Positions 8,319-13,740 of a DNA stretch of 64,000 nucleotides are shown here, piece after piece. Within the stretch, counting starts at the first letter, position 1, and every line of letters starts with the position of its first letter. Source of the DNA: an uncultured Sphingosinicella sp. (GTDB taxonomy: Bacteria > Pseudomonadota > Alphaproteobacteria > Sphingomonadales > Sphingomonadaceae); contig NZ_CADCWD010000015.1 of NCBI RefSeq assembly GCF_902806315.1, positions 1-64,000 of the forward strand. The letters run 5' to 3'. Below the pieces are notes generated by a model, which searched no databases, had not been told where the DNA came from, and worked only from the letters and a program-made list of their open reading frames with translations. A program made the translations under genes and the position numbers.

Positions 8319-9062
8319 ATGGAGGCGGCCCTCACCGTCGCGCGACTCGCTGCGCGCCAGATCGTCGATTTCGCCCTGCCGCCGCGCTGCCATGGCTGCG
8401 GAACGGTGGTGGAGGACGTGCACCGCTTCTGCCTCGCCTGCTGGCAGGAGCTCACCTTCCTTGGCGAACCTTGTTGCACGCGCTGCGGCCTGCCGTTCGA
8501 ATATGAAGCCGGCGACGGCTCCGAATGCGGCAAGTGCGTCGCGAACCCGCCCGCTTTCGACCGCCTGCGTGCCGCCGTGGCCTATGGCGAGATCGCCCGG
8601 AAAGTCGCGCTGAAGCTCAAATATAGCGGCCGTCCTGCGGTTGCAGAGACGCTTGCCCATTTCATGCAGCGCCACCTCGCCACCGCCGATCCCGACGCGC
8701 TTCTCGTCCCGGTCCCGCTTCACCGCTGGCGGATTTGGAAGCGCGGCTACAATCAATCGGGGCTGATCGCCTCGGCACTGGCCCGGCGCAGCGGCTTGCG
8801 CGCCGAGCTTGCGCTGCTGGATCGAACCAAATCCACTCCGCCGCTCAAGGGCCTCGGTCGCAAGGAACGCGCTCTCGCCGTGCGCGGCGCCTTCCGCATG
8901 ACCGATGCCGCGAAGGCCATCGCGAAGGGCCGTCGGGTCATCCTGGTCGACGACGTCTTCACCAGCGGCGCAACAGTCAATGCCTGCGCCGCGACCTTGA
9001 AGCGGGGAGGGGCCGCGCGCGTGGACATTCTTTGCTGGGCCCGTGTTCTAGGAGAGCATTGA
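8319..9062 (+). CDS. comF: ComF family phosphoribosyltransferase-like protein
   Basis: ComF-type protein linked to DNA uptake and processing of transforming DNA. The N-terminal third carries a double zinc-ribbon (CHGCGTVVED, CLACW, CTRCGLPF, CGKCV). The C-terminal half has the phosphoribosyltransferase motif RRVILVDDVFTSGATVNAC. ATG at 8319 is preferred over the upstream in-frame ATG at 8268, because the longer version would overlap the divergent methyltransferase start. dprA at 49.5 kb is the other competence-type gene in the window. Whether the organism is competent is not shown here. Confidence 0.92.
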   Translation: MEAALTVARLAARQIVDFALPPRCHGCGTVVEDVHRFCLACWQELTFLGEPCCTRCGLPFEYEAGDGSECGKCVANPPAFDRLRAAVAYGEIARKVALKLKYSGRPAVAETLAHFMQRHLATADPDALLVPVPLHRWRIWKRGYNQSGLIASALARRSGLRAELALLDRTKSTPPLKGLGRKERALAVRGAFRMTDAAKAIAKGRRVILVDDVFTSGATVNACAATLKRGGAARVDILCWARVLGEH

Positions 9063-9112
9063 CAATCCACCGGCCGCTCGCCCAGTCCGGGACGATCCAG
9101 GAGCAGCACCGA

Positions 9113-9370
9113 ATGGCCCGCGTCGAAATCTACACCAAGTTCTTCTGCCCGTATTGCTCCCGCGCGAAGCGGCTGCTGAGCGAGAAAGGCGTCGACTTTC
9201 AGGAATATGACATCACCACCGGCGGCGAGAAGCGGACCGAGATGCTCGACCGCTCCAACGGCCGCACCACCGTGCCCCAGATCTTTATCGACGATCGTCA
9301 TATCGGCGGCTCGGACGACCTCGCGGCACTGGACCGCCAAGGTCAGCTCGACCCTTTGCTCGCAGGCTAG
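9113..9370 (+). CDS. grxC: Glutaredoxin 3
   Basis: An 85-residue dithiol glutaredoxin that reduces disulfides and ribonucleotide reductase with glutathione. The active site is C12-P-Y-C15 (KFFCPYCSRAK), followed by the TVPQIFID cis-proline segment and the GGSDDL glutathione-contact loop. The ATG at 9113 has an AGGAG site nine bases upstream. The stop is immediately followed by the ATG of the next gene, so the two are cotranscribed. Confidence 0.96.
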   Translation: MARVEIYTKFFCPYCSRAKRLLSEKGVDFQEYDITTGGEKRTEMLDRSNGRTTVPQIFIDDRHIGGSDDLAALDRQGQLDPLLAG

Positions 9371-10198
9371 ATGCGCGTCGCGCTCCTTCAGGCCAATACC
9401 GGCATCGATCCGGAGGCCAACGGCAGGAACCTGGTTGAGGCCATCGAAGCCGCGGCGGCGGGCGGCGCAACCATGCTGTTCACGCCGGAAATGAGCGGCA
9501 TTCTCGATCGCGATCGCGAGCGCGCGGCCCGCCACCTCAAGGACGAAGCGTCGGACCCGGTCCTCGCTCAAGTGAGAGAGGCCGCCTCCCGCGCCGGGAT
9601 CTGGGTCCACATCGGATCGCTCGCCTTGGCCGGCGAGCGAGCTGACGGGCGCCTCGTCAACCGCGGCTTCGTCATCGCTCCCCACGGCGAGATCCGCGCA
9701 CGCTACGACAAGATCCACCTGTTCGACGTCGACTTGCCCACGGGCGAGAGCTGGCGCGAGTCGGCCGCTTATGCGCCCGGCGAGCGCGCGGTCGTGGCGG
9801 ACACGCCCGCGGGCCCGCTCGGCCTCTCCGTGTGCTACGATTTGCGCTTTCCCGATCTCTACCGCACGCTGACGGACGCCGGAGCCAGGATCCTCGCCAT
9901 TCCCGCCGCCTTCACCGTGCCTACGGGAGAGGCGCACTGGCACATCCTGCTGCGCGCCCGCGCGATTGAGGCGGGCGTGTTCGTCGTCGCGGCCGCTCAG
10001 GTCGGCGAGCATGAGGACGGCCGCCGCACCTACGGCCACTCGCTGGTGGTGGACCCTTGGGGCCGCGTCCTGCTCGACATGGGCGATGAGCCAGGCCTCG
10101 GCTTCGCCGACCTCGATCTGGCCCAGGTGGACGACGTGCGCAGCCGCTTGCCGGCCATCCGCCACCGCCGCCCGATCCCGGCGCCGGAGAGCGCATGA
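9371..10198 (+). CDS. Carbon-nitrogen hydrolase, NIT1-like (possible deaminated-glutathione amidase)
   Basis: Nitrilase-superfamily amidase of 275 residues. The Glu-Lys-Cys triad is visible: E in LFTPEMSG, K in RYDKIHLFDVD and C in LSVCYDLRFPDLYR. A second conserved region is AHWHILLRARAIE. NIT1-type enzymes repair deaminated glutathione. The gene starts on the base after the grxC stop, which supports a glutathione-related role. This is an inference from context, and omega-amidase activity is the main alternative. It overlaps the DUF1178 gene by ATGA. Confidence 0.9.
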   Translation: MRVALLQANTGIDPEANGRNLVEAIEAAAAGGATMLFTPEMSGILDRDRERAARHLKDEASDPVLAQVREAASRAGIWVHIGSLALAGERADGRLVNRGFVIAPHGEIRARYDKIHLFDVDLPTGESWRESAAYAPGERAVVADTPAGPLGLSVCYDLRFPDLYRTLTDAGARILAIPAAFTVPTGEAHWHILLRARAIEAGVFVVAAAQVGEHEDGRRTYGHSLVVDPWGRVLLDMGDEPGLGFADLDLAQVDDVRSRLPAIRHRRPIPAPESA

Positions 10199-10641
10199 TC
10201 GTCTTTGATTTGAGGTGCGAGAGCTCCGGGCACGTCTTCGAAGCCTGGTTCGGCTCTACCGGCGACTATGAGGACCAGTTGCGCCGCGGCCTCGTCCAGT
10301 GCCCGCTCTGCGGCGATCCGTCCGTCAGTAAGGCCGTCATGGCTCCCAACGTTGCTCCCAAGGGCAATCGCCAGCCGGCCGCCCAGACGCCGGCGCCGGA
10401 CCCGCAGACGGTCAAGGCGATGATGGCCGCGCTCGCGAAAGCGCAGAAGCAGATCCTCGAAAACTCCTCCTTCGTGGGCGACCGCTTCGCCGACGAAGCG
10501 CGCTCCATCCATCTCGGCGAAACCGCCGCCCGCTCTATCCACGGCAGGGCCACCCGCGCGGAGGCCGAGAAGCTCAGCGAGGAGGGCATCCCCGTTTCGC
10601 ACTTGCCCTTCCCCGTAGTTGAGCCGGGCGAGGAGAATTGA
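10195..10641 (+). CDS. DUF1178 family protein
   Basis: A 148-residue protein of the DUF1178 family: N-terminal MIVFDLRCESSGHVFEAWF, a two-cysteine knuckle CPLCGD (C8 could add a third ligand), a variable Pro/Ala-rich linker, and the conserved ARSIHGRATRAEAEKL and EEGIPVSHLPFPV ends. The function is unknown, and the cysteine pair suggests metal binding. The ATGA overlap with the amidase gene indicates one transcript comF-grxC-nit-DUF1178. A tRNA-Arg gene follows 36 nt later. Confidence 0.93.
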   Translation: MIVFDLRCESSGHVFEAWFGSTGDYEDQLRRGLVQCPLCGDPSVSKAVMAPNVAPKGNRQPAAQTPAPDPQTVKAMMAALAKAQKQILENSSFVGDRFADEARSIHLGETAARSIHGRATRAEAEKLSEEGIPVSHLPFPVVEPGEEN

Positions 10642-10677
10642 CCGCGTGCCGCTCCAGGCTTAACCACCCATGCGGCT

Positions 10678-10754
10678 GGCCCCGTAGCTCAGCAGGATAG
10701 AGCATCAGATTCCTAATCTGAGGGCCACAGGTTCGAATCCTGTCGGGGTCACCA
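10678..10754 (+). tRNA. tRNA-Arg (anticodon CCT)
   Basis: A full cloverleaf: acceptor GGCCCCG pairs with CGGGGTC (one G-T pair), anticodon stem TCAGA/TCTGA with loop TTCCTAA giving anticodon CCT (reads AGG), T-arm CACAG-GTTCGAATC-CTGTC, discriminator A and an encoded CCA at 10752-10754. Confidence 0.97.
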
Positions 10755-10778
10755 CCTTTTCTCTTGCGGCGGAGCCCG

Positions 10779-11387
10779 ATGACAGACCCCGAAGACGGCG
10801 ATCTCGTGGAATCCCCGCCCAAGATCCCGGTCCCCGAAGACGTCGCCGAGGCGGTGCGCACGCTGATCCGCTGGGCGGGCGACGATCCCGAGCGCGAGGG
10901 CCTGCTCGACACCCCCGACCGCGTCGCGCGCGCCTGGCGCGAATATGCGCGCGGCTACGAGGAGGACCCGTCCCATCATCTCAGCCGCACCTTCGATGAG
11001 GTAGGCGGCTATGACGAGATCGTGCTGCTGAAGGACATTCCCTTCCAATCGCATTGCGAGCACCATATGGCGCCGATCATCGGCAAGGCGGCGATCGCCT
11101 ACCTGCCCAACAATCGCGTCGTCGGCATCTCCAAGCTCGCCCGCGTCCTCCACGGCTTCGCCCGCCGCCTGCAGGTGCAGGAGCGCCTGACGGCCCAGGT
11201 CGCGGATTGCATCTGGACGCATCTTGAGCCGCAGGGCGTCGCCGTCGTGATCGAGGCGAGCCACGCCTGCATGAGCGCCCGCGGCGTCAACACGCCCGGG
11301 GTGATGATGACCACCAGCCGCATGATGGGCGTGTTCCGCAAAGACGACCGCAGCCGCCGCGAAGTGCTCGCCTTGATGGGCTGCTAG
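10779..11387 (+). CDS. folE: GTP cyclohydrolase I
   Basis: It converts GTP to 7,8-dihydroneopterin triphosphate, the first step of folate synthesis. The 202-residue protein has the hallmark [18 protein letters not shown] zinc/active-site segment, [11 protein letters not shown], and the second zinc cysteine in [14 protein letters not shown] at 10779 has a GGAG site six bases upstream. A TTG at 10764 would add only five residues. folK lies at 37.5 kb, so the folate genes are not in one operon. The gene ends in a palindrome shared with the convergent gene. Confidence 0.97.
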   Translation: MTDPEDGDLVESPPKIPVPEDVAEAVRTLIRWAGDDPEREGLLDTPDRVARAWREYARGYEEDPSHHLSRTFDEVGGYDEIVLLKDIPFQSHCEHHMAPIIGKAAIAYLPNNRVVGISKLARVLHGFARRLQVQERLTAQVADCIWTHLEPQGVAVVIEASHACMSARGVNTPGVMMTTSRMMGVFRKDDRSRREVLALMGC

Positions 11388-11404
11388 GCGCCGGGGGGCG
11401 CCTA
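11385..11404. repeat. Palindrome carrying the stop codons of two convergent genes
   Basis: TAGGCGCC-GGGG-GGCGCCTA is a perfect inverted repeat with 8-bp arms. The left TAG is the stop of folE and the right CTA is the complement of the TAG stop of the TraB/GumN gene. No T-tract follows on either side. Confidence 0.7.
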
Positions 11405-12313
11405 CTGCACCCGGGTCGCCTTGATCCCCTTGGCGGCGAGCATCCGCTGCACCGAGTCCGCGCCCGCCAGGTGGCCCGCGCCGACCGCGACCATCACCGT
11501 CCCCGGCTGGTCCATGCGCTTGTCGACCCATTCCGCCCAGGCCGCGTTGCGCCGCTTCATCAGCACCTCGCGCAGCTCGGGCGAAAGCGCCGTCTCACTG
11601 TCGAACGTGCTGGCGATGGCGTCGGTGTCGCCCGCCTGCCAGGCCTTCACCATCGCGTCGAACTCCGCCCTCACATTCTCCGGGCTCTCGACCACACCGG
11701 CGAGGAACAGCCGCTGCGACGGCTCGCTCAGCGTGTCGAAATATCCGAGCTGCTGCTCCATCGTCTCAAGCCCGCTGATCGGCTTCTTGCCCGCCCGGTA
11801 GCTCTCCTCCAACCCGCGCTCGACGCCCAGCTCGGGCTTGAGCCCGATCTGCTGGAAGGAGAGGGTGAGCAAGGTCAGCCCCGCCGCCCAGGTCTCCATC
11901 TGGTCGAGCAAGGCCGGCGGCACGCCGGTGGTCTTGATCAGCTTCTCCAGCGCGGGCCGCTTGTCCGCCGGCAGCCGCTCGGCGAGCGGCGGCAGGCCCT
12001 TGCCCATGCCGAGCCTCATCATCGTCTGCGCCGACTTCATCGGATCGCCGCCGAGCACCACTTCCAGCACCAGGGCGTCCGAAGCCTTGATCGCCCGCTC
12101 CAGCTCCGCCGATCGCCACTTGGTCCCCTCGGGCAGCAGGTGGATCGTCCCGAACAGATACACGGTGGTGTCGGCGTCCGCGACCTTCCAAAGCGCCGGC
12201 TGGCCGCCCGCCCGCTCCTTGGTCTGCGCCACCGCGCATCCGGCTGCCGAAACCGCGCCCAGCGCCGCCAGCGCCGTCGAGGCGCGCTTCCTGAGGTCCG
12301 ACCAACTCCACAT
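11402..12313 (-). CDS. TraB/GumN family lipoprotein
   Basis: A 303-residue TraB/GumN-type protein. The N-terminus looks like a lipoprotein signal (residues 1-26, cysteine in AAGCAV). Family motifs are LFGTIHLLPEG (Gly-Thr-Ile-His), the conserved glutamate in DALVLEVVLG, and the C-terminal VMVAVGAGHLAG. These residues resemble a Tiki-like metalloprotease core, but activity for bacterial members is not established. It is divergent from glyQ with 78 nt between starts. ATG at 12313 was chosen because it directly gives the signal sequence. A longer in-frame ORF is only a shadow over glyQ. Confidence 0.9.
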   Translation of the reverse strand: MWSWSDLRKRASTALAALGAVSAAGCAVAQTKERAGGQPALWKVADADTTVYLFGTIHLLPEGTKWRSAELERAIKASDALVLEVVLGGDPMKSAQTMMRLGMGKGLPPLAERLPADKRPALEKLIKTTGVPPALLDQMETWAAGLTLLTLSFQQIGLKPELGVERGLEESYRAGKKPISGLETMEQQLGYFDTLSEPSQRLFLAGVVESPENVRAEFDAMVKAWQAGDTDAIASTFDSETALSPELREVLMKRRNAAWAEWVDKRMDQPGTVMVAVGAGHLAGADSVQRMLAAKGIKATRVQ

Positions 12314-12391
12314 CTTGCCCAACTCCGTTGACTTTAGCGGCCCATCCGCCAAAGCAGCGGCCTCTTTTGTTGCACTTGCGAAGGGCTCCAC

Positions 12392-13261
12392 TTGGGTTCC
12401 CGACCCCTCTCTTTCCAGAAGCTCATATTGACGCTTCATGACTATTGGAGCGCAAGGGGTTGCGTCATCCTGCAGCCCTACGACATCGAGATGGGCGCCG
12501 GGACCTTCCATCCCGCCACCACCTTGCGTGCGCTCGGCCCCAATCCCTGGAAGGCCGCCTATGTCCAGCCCAGCCGCCGCCCGACCGACGGCCGCTACGG
12601 CGAGAACCCGAACCGCCTCGGCCATTATTACCAATATCAGGTGATCCTGAAGCCTTCGCCCCCCGATCTCCAGGCGCTCTACCTCGGCAGCCTGTCGGCG
12701 ATCGGCATCGATTTCACCCAGCACGACATCCGCTTCGTCGAAGACGATTGGGAAAGCCCGACGCTCGGCGCCTGGGGCCTCGGCTGGGAAGTCTGGTGCG
12801 ACGGCATGGAGGTGACCCAGTTCACCTATTTCCAGCAGGTCGGCGGCTTCGATTGCAAGCCGGTCGCGGGCGAGCTCACCTACGGCCTCGAGCGCCTCGC
12901 AATGTACATCCAGGGCGTCGACAGCGTCTACGATCTCGCCTTCAACGATGAGGGCGTCAACTACGGCGACGTCTTCCTGGCGAACGAGCGCGAATTCAGC
13001 GCCTACCATTTCGAAGTTGCCGACACCGAGAGCCTGTTCCGCCGCTTCAAGGACGCCGCCGAGGAGAATCGCCGCTGCATCGACGCCGGCCTGCCGCTCC
13101 CCGCCTACGACCAGGCGATCAAGGCCAGCCACATCTTCAACACCCTGCAAGCCCGCGGCGTCATCTCCGTCGCCGAACGCCAAGCCTATATCGGCCGCGT
13201 CCGCGACCTCGCAAAAGGCGCCTGCCAGGCCTGGATGGAAAAGAACGGGTGGGCGGCGTGA
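12392..13261 (+). CDS. glyQ: Glycyl-tRNA synthetase alpha subunit
   Basis: The catalytic subunit of the bacterial alpha2-beta2 glycyl-tRNA synthetase, charging tRNA-Gly. The sequence shows [34 protein letters not shown] (motif 2 region), [18 protein letters not shown] and [18 protein letters not shown], all typical. The start must be TTG at 12392: it has a GAAGGG site at the right distance and no ATG or GTG lies upstream in frame before non-coding sequence. It ends GTGA, and that GTG opens the DUF559 ORF. In most genomes glyS would begin here. Confidence 0.97.
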   Translation: MGSRPLSFQKLILTLHDYWSARGCVILQPYDIEMGAGTFHPATTLRALGPNPWKAAYVQPSRRPTDGRYGENPNRLGHYYQYQVILKPSPPDLQALYLGSLSAIGIDFTQHDIRFVEDDWESPTLGAWGLGWEVWCDGMEVTQFTYFQQVGGFDCKPVAGELTYGLERLAMYIQGVDSVYDLAFNDEGVNYGDVFLANEREFSAYHFEVADTESLFRRFKDAAEENRRCIDAGLPLPAYDQAIKASHIFNTLQARGVISVAERQAYIGRVRDLAKGACQAWMEKNGWAA

Positions 13262-13740
13262 GCGACTTGAAAGATCCTCCCCGGAACGGGGAGGGGGACC
13301 GCGCCGCTCCGCGGCGTGGTGGAGGGGGCGCGCCACCCACGCTGCGGCGCCCCGAAGTCTACGCCACCCGACGCGCCCGCCGGGCGATGAGTCTCCCGGA
13401 AGTCCTGCTTTGGCAGCGCCTGAAAGGAGCGCCTCAAGGCATCTCCTTCCGCAAGCAGCACCCAATCGGGCCTTATCGAGCCGACTTCTACTGCGCCGTC
13501 GCTAAACTCGTGATCGAAGTGGATGGGATTTCGCACGAATTGGGTGATCGGCCGGAACGTGACGAGGTCCGGACGAGAGAGTTGGAAGCCAAGGGACACC
13601 ACCTGGTCCGTATCCCTGCCGCTGACGTGCGCGACCCTGACGCAATCGCGGCTTCGATCGTCGCGATCGCGGCTCGCCCCCTCCACCGTCCCTTCGGGAC
13701 GGTCCCCCTCCCCGCAAGCGGGGAGGATCTTGGTGCCTGA
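13258..13740 (+). CDS. DUF559 nuclease-like protein between glyQ and glyS, bracketed by inverted palindromes
   Basis: A 160-residue protein with a Vsr-like DUF559 core at about residues 44-135. Visible are [30 protein letters not shown] (D76) and KLVIEVDG (E87, D89), as in the restriction-endonuclease fold, and then VRIPAADV. The first 43 and last 20 residues are largely translated repeat sequence (repeats at 13273 and 13675). The start is GTG at 13258, overlapping the glyQ stop as GTGA. An internal ATG at 13387 would give the bare DUF559 domain. The stop overlaps the glyS start by 8 nt. The function is unknown, and a role in moving the repeats is inferred from the arrangement alone. Confidence 0.82.
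   Translation: MSDLKDPPRNGEGDRAAPRRGGGGAPPTLRRPEVYATRRARRAMSLPEVLLWQRLKGAPQGISFRKQHPIGPYRADFYCAVAKLVIEVDGISHELGDRPERDEVRTRELEAKGHHLVRIPAADVRDPDAIAASIVAIAARPLHRPFGTVPLPASGEDLGA
13273..13330 (+). repeat. Palindromic element copy 1 (left flank of DUF559 gene)
   Basis: Two adjacent hairpins. Hairpin A is CTCCCCG-GAA-CGGGGAG. Hairpin B is ACCGCGCCGC-TCC-GCGGCGTGGT (one T bulged), followed by GGAGGGGGCG. It lies inside the 5' part of the DUF559 ORF. Orientation is arbitrarily called plus. Confidence 0.88.
13675..13729 (-). repeat. Palindromic element copy 2 (right flank of DUF559 gene)
   Basis: The same element in inverse orientation to copy 1. Read on the minus strand, hairpin A is CTCCCCGC-TT-GCGGGGAG and hairpin B is ACCGTCCC-GAA-GGGACGGT. 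Its outer edge GGGGAGGATC matches the outer edge of copy 1 in reverse complement. The GGGAGG at 13721-13726 sits six bases before the glyS GTG and acts as its ribosome site. Confidence 0.88.

Noticed and set aside
11402-13465. 687-codon reading of the TraB/GumN gene
   Set aside because: The upstream 384 codons are antisense to glyQ. The signal peptide at 12313 marks the real start.
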